Positions 20,321 to 32,673 of a stretch of DNA of 64,000 nt are shown here, piece by piece. A program made the position numbers and the translations under genes. The notes beneath the pieces were generated by a model, which was not told the origin of the DNA, made no database searches, and worked only from the letters and a program-made list of their open reading frames with translations. Position 1 is the first letter of the stretch; every line of letters starts with the position of its first letter. Origin of the DNA: Combretum micranthum (lineage: Eukaryota; Streptophyta; Magnoliopsida; Myrtales; Combretaceae); the NCBI GenBank assembly GCA_024138025.1, contig JAMXBD010000012.1, positions 558,001 through 622,000 of the forward strand, in the 5' to 3' direction.

Positions 20321-21289
20321 CATAATAACAACAACAACAACAACAGCAGCAGCAGAAGGTAAAAATATTATAAATAAATAAATAAAAATAATTTTAAGAC
20401 TAGCAAGCTTAAAATAATTGTTAAGTACTATATTTTAATAACCATTTACAACTAAAAGACATTTTAGCTAATTAGATAAAATAATTAGATTATGAAAATT
20501 GTCCAATAATCATTTTATATAGATAAACATGTAAAAATGGAAAATAAAAATAACTCAAAATTACGAATAATGTGATTCCTAAAAATAATAGATGATAACT
20601 TGAAATCGAATCAAGAGAAACACGATGAAACTAAAAATTAGAAAATAAATATTAGTTACTGTAAAGTAACCAAACCAACAAACGATATAAAAATAATAGT
20701 GATGATACTGAACTATTAAACATAAACTCTTTAATTACTCGATGAAATAAAATTTAAGTTTAGTAAATACTCAATATATATATTCAAGCTTTAAGAAAAC
20801 TACGAATATGTTAGAAGAATAATTAAGGAAATAAATACTAAAAGTAACTATATAAATAATAGAAGTTTCAAGACAGTTAAGGTTGACAAACGAAGAAACA
20901 ATTAATAAGAATTTACTATCAATATGAACACTAACGGAAGAAGAAACTTAAGTGAACTTAGTTTAAAGAAAACACCTTAAATAAAATATAGATGTAAATT
21001 AAAATCAAGAAAAGCTAACTGAAAATAAATAATATATAACAAATATCAATTACCTTAAGGTAACTATACTAAAAAGATCACATAAATAGAAAAAGCTTAA
21101 TAACAAAATTATCAATTACAACCCAAAATATTTTATAAATTTAGGAAGATTTCTCTTATATAAAAATAAAAATTTTACAATTTTACTAAATGAATATAAT
21201 TTATAAAGATCCTGACTAAATAACTAAAAATATGTTAGAATTGATAATTATGACTTGAAAGAATATTGTCAATACTATTATATATATAA

Positions 21290-22330
21290 TAGTATAGTAA
21301 TAGATATTTGCTATCTTATTTTATAGGAAAAATAGAATAGTTCTTGGACTTTCAATAGCTTATCACGACAATTAAACGAGGACAACATGTGAGTAACTTT
21401 GACTTTATCACATTGCTTATGCTCGTAGTATGATTGCATTTTTAATAATATATAATCAACTGATATGCATGCGGGATTGGGTATAATGTATGATGATTGG
21501 TGTATGTTTGAATGCCAAATTATCATAATAAGTGATAATTCTATTGTATGATAAATATTGCATAAAGCATGTTGATAATCGTCTGTGAATTGTATGATCA
21601 CCTTAAACTTGACTAAAAACTACTGGTACCATAAATGAAAATGAAAATGAAAATGAACATGCATTATATTATATGCATATATTGCATTTTAAAAAGGACC
21701 GATGACCCCGCTTGTATTAGCATTTCGGTTCTCTGATGATGCGCCTGGTTTTTTTAGATGACTTTTTCCTAGTTCTTCCAGGAGCACCTTTGTTTTGTTA
21801 TGTTCCACGGGAACTAACTGGTATCGAAGGAACACCACTTGTGGTATCGACATGAAATGGCTAATACTTAATGGTGTTTCTTTGTTCCAAGGATAAGAGT
21901 GAAATATTTTAAAGTAATTTATGAGAGTTTATTGTACCCATTCTTCCTTGGTTCTTTGATTCTCCTGGTCACTGTATATCGCTCTTCATGGCTTCCTTCC
22001 AACACCGATGGAGGGTATAAATTTTCATATTGTTTAGATTCTGGTTATCCAACTTGTACTTGCATATATGACTGATTGTTGCATGATATACATTTGTTCA
22101 TTAACCTTGTTTGTTTTTGTTTGATGTATGGTCTATTCAAGTTATCTCATTGAGCTTGTGGTTCGCTTACCCCCCAACAATTTTTGTGCAGGATTAATAC
22201 TATCTGGGATTGGGCTAGGAATATGTGAAGAGAGCTTCCCCAACAAACCTTATTGAAGATAGAAATGTAGGTTATGATAAACTTAGAATGTAAATTAGAT
22301 AAATTGTATAATAATTGAAATTTGCCCGTT
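21290..22330 (+). repeat. LTR-like unique-word region
   Basis: Contains GACCGATGACCCCGC, GATGCGCCTGG, TTCCAGGAGCACCTTTG, TGTTCCACGGGAACT and TTACCCCCCAACAATTTTTG followed by TGCAGG. These are the sort of low-copy words with a splice-acceptor-like end that I associate with the leader and LTR part of plant Ty3/gypsy-type elements. No matching second LTR was identified in the window, so class and limits remain open. Confidence 0.3.
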
Positions 22331-23460
22331 GTAAGTTTGAAATCCCATTTTCACTATTTGGTAGGGGATACTGATTCTCTATGATCTTGATAGAAAGTGG
22401 AAAGTCGGATTCCATAGTTGAAATCCAGTAATATAATATATCATTTAGATGATAGATATTAATAAGTAAGTAGAGTATTGTACACTCTAACTTACAAGAT
22501 GGTTCTTATATTACGGGTGCACACGTGGTATGATAACTTTAGATTAATCCTATGAGACCCCCTTTTGATGCATGACAATCTAGCTGCTTTAATTGCTACA
22601 CCATTGAATATAGCAATTCCAAATTATTCATACGAGAAGGCAACTGAAAAAAAAAAATATTAATACTTTATTTCATTTTATTTAAGGTTTCTAATATCAT
22701 CCTTATTAAAGGAAAAAAAATATTATTCTTAACATGTTGTTACTTACATAATAAATAAGGAAAATAAAGAATAATAATGACCAAGAAAAAGAAACAAATC
22801 AAATGAAAAATAAACAAGTCAGGGAGAAAACTTACTTGAAGTTAATGGCATTATTTTAACATTAAAGAATATCAAATATATATTTAAAGGCTGCAATTAT
22901 ATTTGGTCAATCTTGTCATACTTATCCAACCATAAGAAGTGGCATGATATTTACAGTACACTTATAAATATTGCGTGTGAATTGGTGATTTTTATTTTTG
23001 AGATGGAGATACAGAAAATGACTATCGGTTTTGAGAATGGAAAGTTGTTTTCCATCTTACATAAGAAAAATAAGTTTTAACAGGACCATATTTTCTACGC
23101 ATCGGATTTAGTTTTCCACTTAAAAGAGGTTTTTATTGAAACACACACTGATAAATACCGAAATTCTTTTTTTGAAAAATACTTTGCACGAAACAAACGA
23201 AGCCTTAAACGGTAAAACTTTTCCCACTTTGATTATTAACAAAAAGCTTTGCTTATGTCAAATCAATGAATGTCGAAAAAACTTTTCAATGAATTATAGT
23301 TAACAAAAATTTTCTTGCTTTGATCTGGATTTCGATGTCTAAGAAATTATAGTTATTCAAAAATTTGAAAAGTTGATAACCCATTGGGGAAAGAAAAACT
23401 CGAGACAAAAAAGCATATAAATAAAAAATCATACAAACTGTGTGAAAATCGAATCCGATT

Positions 23461-23648
23461 AAAGGCACACGACACGACATGCAAATAAATGGGTCGGCAT
23501 AGCACATCACTTGAAAAAAAAAACACGCAAAGCATGGCACATAAGGCACGTAAACACGAATAGGCCAAGCACGCAAAAGCACACGACATGCAAAGAAAGC
23601 AAAATTTAGCATGTGGATGGCAGGGCACGGCCCATTTACTATGCCTAG
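23461..23648 (+). mobile_element. hAT-type terminal and subterminal block, copy 2
   Basis: A run of CACG, GGCACG, GACATGC and GCATGG words ends in GGCACGGCCCATTTACTATG at 23626-23645 followed by CCTAG. That end matches 49087-49106 and, in reverse complement, 15276-15293. Internal GGGTCGGCATAGCAC also recalls GGGTCGGCACGATACGC at 15426-15443. No transposase sequence adjoins it, so it is a non-autonomous derivative or a relic. Confidence 0.55.
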
Positions 23649-23886
23649 AGAGAAGCACATCAGTCCGCTAAAGAGCAACACATTCATTAGTAGAGAAGTG
23701 CATAAATTGGGTAAACTGATATGAACTCTAGAAAGATTAAATTAGATGTTTAATCAAATCCATCAGTTTAGAAATAAAAGGCCATAATTTGAAATAATGT
23801 CACATTTTTTAGGTGACTTTTCAACTTAAATTTTAGGTGAATTTTTTACCTAAGAATTTGAATATCTAATTAAACTTTTTTCGGAT

Positions 23887-24777
23887 GTTAGTGTTCGTAC
23901 TTATACCAAATCCATTTACTTCCGTTAGTGAAGATGGAATTTGCAACCAATGAGATTTTAGTAGGTGACTTTTGATAGAAATATAATTTTTGTACTCTCT
24001 CTCTCTCATCCATTCTTTTTTGACGAAAAAAAAGAGAAAAAGGCTAATTTTGTTGGCTAATTATTTTTTCCCCAATTTAACTAGAACTTAATACTATTTT
24101 AGCACTTCCAAAATGCCTCCTCTTTGAACGGACATTTCCTACCTTCCATTATCTAAACATTAGCTTAACAAATCTAATGAAAACTCACTCGTTTGATATA
24201 TCAATTGATTTTGAAGGTAAAGTAAATGTTTCACTTTTAATTTAATTGGGAAAAGATAAGAAAAACCTTAGTTCAAACTAAAAAGAAGATCTTTGAATCT
24301 GATTTAAAGCTATTGTTGCTTTTTTCACTCTTTTACATTATTCTTAACTTTAGATAGTTATGATTATATGGTTATGTTGAATGCAAAACTAGATGTTGGA
24401 GAATAATTCAAAGTTTGTTATCAATAGTCCTATTTTTTAGCTTTTACGTTAGTAGGGATAGTGGTCTATTTAGTTGGGATAGTGGTCTATATAATTGTTT
24501 TATTTTCTGCTTAAAATTCTATCTGTTCATCACTTTTTAAGCCTATATCAATGGACACGTTATTTCGATTTTTTGCATTGCAATTATCAAATAGAAAGCA
24601 AACTGTTCAAACTTGTAACACCTCTATTTCGCTTTGTATTTTTTTTCAATTCATTTTCTGTTCTTTCCAACATTAGTGCTCTCTTCTTTTTCTTGTTTTT
24701 TTTTTTAAACACCAACACTAGAAACTATAAAATTGCTAGTGTAATTTCTTGCACCAATTTGACATATTTGTTGGTTT
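23887..24777 (+). repeat. Direct duplication, copy A
   Basis: This segment matches 25639-26545 almost end to end, from GTTAGTGTTCGTACTTATACC through GGAATTTGCAACCA, GCTAATTATTTTTTCCCC and AAAATGCCTCCTCTTTGAAC to CACCAACACTAGAAACTAT. Differences are scattered substitutions and length changes in the CT and poly(A) tracts. No coding region is evident; the 111-codon frame at 24495-24830 is not conserved as a frame in the second copy. Confidence 0.85.
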
Positions 24778-24989
24778 TTCTTAAAACACAACATAACTTA
24801 TGTTTGCATGATAAATTTTGCATTAAATGAGTTGCTTTGTTGGACAAGTTTGATTGGTATAAATCTCCTCTTACCTTGACTTTCCTTGGTTCAAATTGAC
24901 CCAATGGTGTTGCAAATTTTAGCTGAGATACTTGGACAATTATTAGCCACAATTTGCACCATTTGTACCAAATTTGCACACTTAAAATT

Positions 24990-25630
24990 ATAATTTTATT
25001 TATTTATTTAATTATCTTAATTTTAAGATGTTTATCGAGATAAACATGTATAAATACATAAGTTATTTATGAATTCTATCTCAAAAAATTTATTTAATGC
25101 TTCTATAAATTTTCTAGACTATCTTTGAGTTCTAATTGTACGTTAAAGTTTACGCGATTATTTATTTTTAGGGTTTTATCTCACGTGATTAGGGTTTTCT
25201 AAGCTTAATAGGCCAATTTTTGTTTCAATCTCTAAGAGCTTCAGAATTTTTTAACTAGAATAATGGTATAATCTAAACATTTATTTAGAGTCTAGATTGT
25301 TAGTTATAAATCTTTTTTTATTTCCATTGTGTATTTATAACCCTAACAATTCATCCTTAAATTATCATTTTCTAATTATAAGCTTCATTGATTATTTACT
25401 ATTTAATCATCTTGAAATCTTATCTTAATTATTTCTATACTTTGAGTTTTCGATACTCACTAGGAAATCTTGTCTTTGGTATCTGTTACTAATTAATGAA
25501 CTTAGTTTTAGGATTTGAAGTTATATATAGGTTCATTATTACTTTTAGTTTTATTCTAGGATCTCTGTTAGGTTCTATATTGACCTTCTATTTTTTATAT
25601 TTGTAATTCTATTAGTATAAAAATTCTCAA
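24990..25630 (-). repeat. Dispersed non-coding repeat, copy 2 (inverted)
   Basis: The reverse complement of this interval aligns with 18.4-19.2 kb (for example AATACACAATGGAAAT, ATAACTAACAATCTAGAC, GTAAACTTTAACG). It sits between the two copies of the 0.9-kb duplication, so it either inserted after a tandem duplication or is the internal part of a small element whose long direct repeats are those copies. Confidence 0.5.
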
Positions 25631-25638
25631 GGTTTATA

Positions 25639-25746
25639 GTTAGTGTTCATACTTATACCAACTCCATTCACTTCCATTAGTGAAGATGGAATTTGCAACC
25701 AGTGGGATTTTAGTAGGTGACTTTTGATATTAATATAATTTTTATA

Positions 25747-25780
<34 letters not shown>

Positions 25781-26545
25781 CTCTCTCATCCATTCTTTTT
25801 TGAAAAAAAAAAGAGAAAAAGGCTAATTTTTTCGGGCTAATTATTTTTTCCCCAATTTAACCTGAACCAGGCACTATTTTAGCACTTCTAAAATGCCTCC
25901 TCTTTGAACAACCACTTCCTATCTTCAATTTCCTAAACACTAGCTTAACTAATCCAATGAAAACTCACTCGTTTGCTATATCAATTGATTTTGAAAGTAA
26001 AGTGAATGTTTCATTTTGAATTTAATTGGGAAACGATTAAGAAAAACCTTAGTTCAAACTAAAAAGAAGATCTTTGAATCTCATGTCAAGCTATTGTTGC
26101 TTTTTTCACTCTTTTGCATAAGTCTTAACTTTAGGGTGTTGTGACTATATGGTTATGTTGACTGCAAAATTAGATGTTGGAGAATGATTCAAAATTTGTT
26201 GTCAACAGTCCTATTTTTCAGCTTTTACATTAGTGGGATAGTGGTCTACTTAGATGCTTTATTTTCTGCTTAAAATTCTATCTGTTCATCACTTTGTAAG
26301 CCTATATTAATGGGCATGTTATTTCAATTTTTCGCATTTCAATTATCAAATAGAAAGCAAACTGTTTAGAGTTGTAACACCTCTGTTTTACTTTGTATGT
26401 TTTTTTTCAATTCATTTTTTGTTCTCTCCAACATTAGTGCTCCCTTCTTCCTTCAAAAAAAAAAAAAAAAAAAAAAACACCAACACTAGAAACTATAAAC
26501 TGCTACTGTAATTTCTTGCACCAGTTTGCTAAATTTGTTGGTTTG
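25639..26545 (+). repeat. Direct duplication, copy B
   Basis: Partner of 23887-24777. It has an expanded CT tract at 25748-25788 and a pure A run of about 22 bases at 26455-26476, where copy A has a T-rich CTTTTTCTTG stretch, showing how the two have diverged. No gene content was seen. Confidence 0.85.
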
Positions 26546-29080
26546 TTTATCTTGAATTATTGGTGTCGTTAGATTTGGGATTGGTTCCTTGGGTTCTTGA
26601 TTTTAATAGATAAATAAAAGAAATAATGTTGTATGTTAATTCTCATTGTGAAGATTGTTTTTTTTTTTTTTTTAATTTTATAATTTAATTTGGAATAATT
26701 GTAAATTTACTATAAATATATTAATGATGTGGTTATTATTATTGTTGTTGTTGTTGTTGTTGTTGATTGCATAGTATTTTTTTTTTCCAAATTTGGGATG
26801 GGGAAGAAATCAATTCCAAACAGTAATACAATTAGATATAAAGCTCTTAGTTGTGGTTATAATGTCGAAATATCAAGTTGGTGCTAGCCCTGACCCCCCT
26901 CTTACCTTACCTCTCTTTTCCGAATTATTGCCAATTAAAAAAACAATGAGATTATGGAAATAAATATTCTTTGGAGTGTATTGGTTTTTCCCTCTGAAGA
27001 GTTCTTATAGGATTGAGCTTTTTTTAGTAGAATTAGAAAGGGTTAAGCACTTTTTATAGGACAAATTTTTTTCACAAAATAATCTATACTTGAAAAGAGG
27101 TAAGCCACATCTGAGTTAACCTTGATGAAGATAAAATTCGTATGCCTAAGTAGCCTTTCTTTCTTGATAAGGAAAATTAAAACCTTTCTCTTTCTCGATA
27201 ATTTCCAAAGTAAAAAATTCCACTTTTTATAAGACCAAAAATTCTTTCACAAAATAATCCATCATTTTTGGGTATTTTTTTCAAATTTGGCACTGGTAAT
27301 ACATGTTCCTAAGTGATCTATTAGTCTACTAATAAGTCTTTTAATAAAAACAGAAGTTCTTTCCTTGTTGATTTCAAAGTCAATGCATGCACAATAAATT
27401 ATATTAAGTTAATTTGCTAAATCCTTCTAATTTACTTCTTAACCATTATTAATTTGAAAGAATTAAGCAAATAGTTTAACTCGATTGCCACCTTGCAATT
27501 TGCCTATTCCTAAAGCTTTTTGGATTTAACAGTCTCATTGATGTGACTAAGTGCCACCACAAAAGCATGTTTGATGCATCTTTAGCTTACAATCATAGTT
27601 GCAAAACTTATGTTTTAGGAGGATTAGACACACTAATCTTAAAGGACTAAACACTGATATTTAAGATGTAACCTTCCGGCACTCTGTTGCCGTAATAGTT
27701 TATTGCATTACTTCAATTCCATGCTTTTATTTTATTTGGACAAGTGTTTTCCTTTGTTATGTTTCCAAGCTATATTAGGAAGCTTATTTTTATTTGAAGG
27801 TTAAGACGTTACAACCTTAATAATTGTTTTGGAGAATGTAATCTGAATGAACACTTAGTTTGCTTAATTTGCAAGTCTTATTAAATCTAACAAGTATATC
27901 CAGGCTAGTTTTTTTTGCAAAGAGTATAATTTATGAGTGAGATTTATCATATCTCTTTTTTAATTAATACTAAAATCCTAAAGAGTGTCTCTTACTTGAT
28001 CTATGATTATAAGTTGACTTATAATTCATATATTCACATCAATTAAGCTCTACAAATGAAACTAAAAGAGATAAAACAAGAATCATAATAGATTATGGAG
28101 TTGTATGTCAGCTCGATGGAAAAACCCTTCTGTCGTAACAATAGAGACAAGTTAAATAAAAGGATATATAGTATTTTTATCCCTTCTTTCCACACACCAG
28201 GTTAAGTAAACCGATTCTTAAATATTGTTTTTCATTTTTTAATCTTTCTTTCAATGTAGTGATTATTTACTTGTCATACTAGATGAGTTATAACCATCCC
28301 TTGATAGGTCTGTATCTATCTGCTATTAAATGTAACTTCTTTAAACTTATCGAGGTGATTCATGATCCAAAAATATTATTAAAAAAGTTTCAGATATGAT
28401 GAAGTTAGTGTTGAAAATTTCATATTTCTTTGTTATTCGCTTACAATATGCATGGGTAATTTAAGAAAACAAAATCATAATGACTTCTATTGATTGATGC
28501 TTCAATTCCGTTGATAAGGGAATGGAACCTTAAACTATATGTTAAGTTGGTTCTTGAAACTCATTTATGAATTATTCTTTTATGGTTCTTTTATTTGTGG
28601 AACTTGAGTTTGCTGTTGAACCATGGTTTCAAGCCAGCGCCTGAACTATATTATCGGTGGTTGCCTTACATTTAAATGGTATCATTCATGGTGAAAAATA
28701 CACTTTCTAGATGCAACTAACACTTGTACTTGGTAGTGGAAATATAAAGAAACCAAGAGAAGGTTACATAAATGGAAAGATAAAAAGACGTTTAGCTATT
28801 TTGAAAAGGTAGAAAGGGATTGTTTGCGCCTGAAAGGTACAATATTTTCTCTCCAAATTTGGTGAGAAATTAGTGGATGAGAGTGGCATTAAGGAGAAAT
28901 TACAAAAATGTCCTTAAAAGTGGAGAGAAATAAAAATAATGGATGGTTAATTTGGTCATATTCCTCGCCTATTTTCATCCATTTTCACTTATTTCCATCT
29001 TTCATACTCAAATAATGGCAAAAACTTCCACTTCTAAAAATTGCCAAAAACAGTTTAAGATTCAAAATGTTTGTTGTTTT
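26546..29080. other. Long interval without recognisable genes
   Basis: AT-rich single-copy-looking DNA with a (TTG)n run at about 26738-26765, a T run at 26660-26673 and no convincing exon, RNA gene or element ends. Confidence 0.4.
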
Positions 29081-29430
29081 CCTTTGTCCACGGGATAGAG
29101 GCTGAGCCCTGGATAAGGAATGAGTACGTAACAAACAAACTTCAGAGCCCACAAAGACATGGGGAAAGCCGATTTTTCACGGAAATTGATGTCATGGATT
29201 GACCGACAAAGCCCATTGCTGCAATCTCCTCAAAACGTTTTATGAAGCCTTTCACTAAGATTGTTTAATGCGGGGCAACAAAGCGGCAGAGCCCACAAAG
29301 GATCACGAACTCCCTGGCCTTATCTAAGTTTAGGTACTAGGAAGGATGTTGCTGTCTTTTTCAAACGTGTGACGCGCGTGGTCGCTTCCAAATAGCAACG
29401 AATGATGTCACCGCCAACTGAAACACGGAT
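29081..29430. other. Less AT-rich segment, function unknown
   Basis: The base composition rises sharply compared with both sides, and CAGAGCCCACAAAG occurs twice (29144 and 29286). A 28-codon frame starts at 29159 (MGKADFSRKLMSWIDRQ onward) and is protein-like but short. Words such as GTGTGACGCGCGTGG also stand out. It could be a first exon, an old promoter or a transposon subterminal region; nothing decides between these. Confidence 0.3.
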
Positions 29431-29905
29431 TCCATTAAAATGATGAAAAATAATAATTTATAATACACACACTGTATGGACAGAATAGTAGAGTAGGCAA
29501 TTAGTAATAATTTTTTTTAAAATATGATAGTTATATTTATTAAATTAAAAACTTCCTTCAGATTTTCAGAAAGACTGTCGTAGTCCGAGTCATTTTTAGT
29601 ATTTATGTATTATTAATTAATTTACATAGCATACCAATACCGCTAAATTCATTTTAAAGAGTAACAATTATCCAATCAACATACAGTGTACTCGTAAGAG
29701 TGGAAAAAAAAAAAATCTCTTCATATTTTTAGAATAGATCATATTTAAATAAAAACATAAATTACAAAAAAAATGAATTTTTTATCTTAAAAAAATTCGT
29801 TAATAAATGTCCTATGGAACAGTTAAGAGGTTTTCAAATAGGACTTTTTCATCTTCTCTAAAGAAATTGCAAGTCCCAAGAAAAGATAAACATATAAAAA
29901 TTAAA

Positions 29906-30352
29906 GGGTTAACATTACCTTTGCTATTTAAACTATATAAATTTTAAAATAGTCATTTGATGCATATTTAAAGTTTTCATATTTATTAATATTATCTTAA
30001 CAAATAAAGTTACTTCGTTTATGGAGTTACTCTTTAATGAAAAATTAGAAAAATGAATCATCAATTAAGCAAATTACCAATTAATACATACATAAAAATT
30101 ATTGGGAGTTAAATTGATTAATTAATTATTTAATTATATAATATGTATTTAATGGATTGTCTAATTGTTTAAGTTTTTAATTTTATATCGGTTACTTAAC
30201 ATGTATCACATTTTTATTCATTAAAAGTGTTGCCCAATTTATAGAGTTGGAGAAATAATAGTAATAAATATAAAAACTTTGATGGGGATCAAATTCATTA
30301 TCTTATAATTTGTACATTTAAAATGAAACTCAAGTACTAAATATGTTAATCC
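29906..30352. mobile_element. Fold-back MITE, family shared with 42.4 kb
   Basis: The left arm starts GGGTTAACATTACC and includes AAAGTTTTCATATTTATTAA. The reverse complement of the right arm starts GGATTAACATATTTAG and includes AAAGTTTTTATATTTATTAC. The arms are about 110 bp and the element about 450 bp. The internal ATGTATCAC and poly(A)-adjacent end are as in the element at 42432-42949. Non-coding. Confidence 0.6.
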
Positions 30353-30561
30353 AAAAAAAAAAAAAAGTTTTTTCCCGGTAACTTTGTATTAATGCTGCTA
30401 AAGTCTGGTGTATTATTAAAACATCACTTAGATCTCCTAAGGTTTCTTTTCTTATCGTTATTTAATTTATAAATGAATGGTTGAGATCATTTAGGGTTTT
30501 AGAATACTTGTGATATTGTAATAACGTTATCTTAAATCTTACAATCCCATATATTGATAAT

Positions 30562-31144
30562 TAGAACTACAAACAAGTCAAGTTTCAAAGGCTAAAACTC
30601 AATTCGTTTAAAAATTATCAAGCTTAAGTTGGAGCCAAACTTATTATCGAGCCTAAAATTCAGGTTTGATCTCAACTTGTTTAACTAAACGAATTTTATT
30701 TCGAGTTTGAGCTTAACTCGTTTACAGATCAAGCTCAAGATGAGTTAAGCTTTTTATTGAGTCTATCAAGCTTTTATCAAGCTCGAGCATGACTTGTTTA
30801 AATAGTTCATTTTCAAATATTTTTTTGAATCTTAAATAATATATAAAAGTTACTAAATATATATGCATATATATTAAACATAATTAGTTTTATTGCTTTA
30901 ATTATAAATTAATTTATCATAAATATAAAACTCAGAAATCTGCTAACGAGTTTGTTCATGAGGCTACTCGTAAGCCTATCCATGAGCTTAAATGAGCATG
31001 TTCATGAGCGGGTTCGTAAGCCTAAATCTAAGTTTGAGTTCTGCTCGTTTAGATAAATGAACTTTATTTTAAGTTAAAGCTCATCTTGTATACTAATCAT
31101 GCTTGAGCCAAGCTCATGAGCAGCTTGGCTCATTTGTAACTCTA
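30562..31144. mobile_element. hAT-type MITE (583 bp)
   Basis: The ends are TAGAACTACAAAC at the left and GTTTGTA-like TTTGTAACTCTA at the right, inverted repeats of each other, followed inward by AAGTCAAG / CAAGCTGC-type GAGCTCAAGCTTGAG words on both sides. The eight bases outside are TTGATAAT at the left and TTAATAAC at the right (6 of 8 identical), the size expected of an hAT target duplication. Non-coding. Confidence 0.6.
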
Positions 31145-31246
31145 TTAATAACACATGGTGGCAAATTAAGAGGATGGATTGGGGAAAATTGAGAAAATAT
31201 ATATTAATTAAGAGAATTCATTTTCCTAATATTATCTACTAATAAC

Positions 31247-31693
31247 TAGGGTTGAAAATGATTCGAGTTGAGACAGTACAATGCCGGGCTTAAATTTGAA
31301 TTCGACTTGAGATTTCAAATCTCAACCTCGGTTCAAGTTCGATTCAGTCTAAAATTTTAAGTTCAAGTTTAGCTCGAAATAACACTATATAATCTCGAAC
31401 TCAGTTCGATTATGCTCATTTAGGCTTGATTAAAATGTATATTTAATTCTAATAAAAATAATATCAATATGTAAACTCCAATCGAATTTCATTAATACTT
31501 ATACTCAACTCGAACTTCGTAGAGCTCAATTAGGCTCATGAGTTAATCGAGCTAAACATATAAAATTCGAGTTCAACTCGATAAACTATTCAAATAGTTC
31601 GAGTTCAATTCGACTATTTTTGAATGAAGCTTGGATAAACATTGAATAGAACTAAAGTAGTTTATGAACCAGCTTAGTTCATTTGTACCCTTA
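31247..31693. mobile_element. hAT-type MITE (447 bp) with 8-bp target duplication
   Basis: The left end is TAGGGTTGAAAATGA and the right end TCATTTGTACCCTTA, inverted repeats. The flanks are CTAATAAC (31239-31246) and CCAATAAC (31694-31701), 7 of 8 identical. The interior consists of GAGTTCGAGTTCAACTCGA-like words. It is closely related in layout to the element immediately upstream. Confidence 0.7.
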
Positions 31694-31715
31694 CCAATAA
31701 CCATATATGTCAAAT

Positions 31716-31737
31716 ATATATATATATATATATATAT
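31716..31737. repeat. (AT)n microsatellite
   Basis: A pure AT run of about 11 units. A second AT run lies at 32042-32062. Confidence 0.8.
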
Positions 31738-32289
31738 CTTGACCTTTAAATATACATGCTTCTACAAATATGCTACACACAAAAAGGAGTATACTGGCTC
31801 AAACTTACTGGCTATATTACGTCCCTGCGAATAAATATTTGATACGTGTCAAATAAATTAAAAAAAGTAAAAAATTCCTAAAATAAAGAAAGTACTTCAT
31901 GATATCTGTTAGATGTTTATTCATGAGAACCAATAAGATAGCAAATGTCGGATAACAAATTTTTATTAGTTACACACTATGCCATATCTATATGATAAAT
32001 GTGAAAACAGATTCATTAGATTTTATACATCATCTATAATAATATATATATATATATATATAATATGCTAATTGCGAATTGTAATAATTATTTTGAAAAC
32101 TATTTGTTTTACCAACGTACACGTAAAAATTGTATTAGTGTCGTATACGTTGCACGTAATGGTCCATTAATATGTTTCTTACATAAATGTACGCGAAACA
32201 AGGTAATAGTTTTCCTTCCCGGCCAGTATAGTTTGACGAACAGCAAAAACTCTCTTTATGGTGTCATGTCCACTTTAACCTGAACCTAA

Positions 32290-32673
32290 AACAAAACAAC
32301 ATCGTATAACTATTTATTTTCCTTCTCCAGTCTCTCTCTCTCTCTCTCTCTCTCACTCACACAGTGGACTTTTCGGCCACACGTTTCATCTCCGTCCATA
32401 CACATCAGCTTCTCCTAATTTTGTACAAAAATCAGGTATTTCTCTCCCAAACCCTCCATTGATTAATTATGTAAAATCCTGTCAGATTTTGTTTAGGGTT
32501 TTTCATTTGGTATATGCAATCTCCATGGATTTTCCCTAGATTCTTCAAAATCCCTAAGTTTCAAAACATCATTGATTACCCATAATTCATTTCATGCATA
32601 TCTTTTATATCTATAAATTTATACAGAAGTAGATAATAAGTACCTATAGAGTTTGAAAAATAGATTCAAAAAA
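32290..32673 (+). promoter_or_regulatory. Probable core promoter and 5' leader of the Dof gene
   Basis: A CT-repeat tract at 32332-32354, common in plant 5' UTRs, follows a TATAACTATTTAT word at about 32308. CAG|GTATTTCTCTC at about 32433-32438 looks like a splice donor, and Dof genes often have an intron near the start of the coding region or in the leader. An AG acceptor before 32674 would give a leader intron. The sequence permits this but does not prove it. Confidence 0.35.

Larger units (their letters stand above)
16089..23204. mobile_element. Candidate PIF/Harbinger element (7.1 kb) with nested insertions
   Basis: The left end reads GGTGTTGTTTGTTTCGAGG directly after TTA (16086-16088). 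The right end reads CACGAAACAAACGAAGCC directly before TTA (23205-23207). In opposite orientation the ends match at about 14 of 18 positions, and GG...TGTTTGTTT ends with a TTA target duplication are typical of PIF/Harbinger. A remnant of the Myb/SANT-like accessory protein of these elements lies inside, near the left end. The DDE transposase itself was not recognised. Much of 18.0-22.5 kb looks like a nested non-coding repeat. The two ends could also belong to two separate elements of one family. Confidence 0.4.

Noticed and set aside
23286..23687. 133-codon Cys/Phe-rich minus-strand frame
   Set aside because: Overlaps the hAT subterminal array at 23461-23648; composition follows from the repeats.
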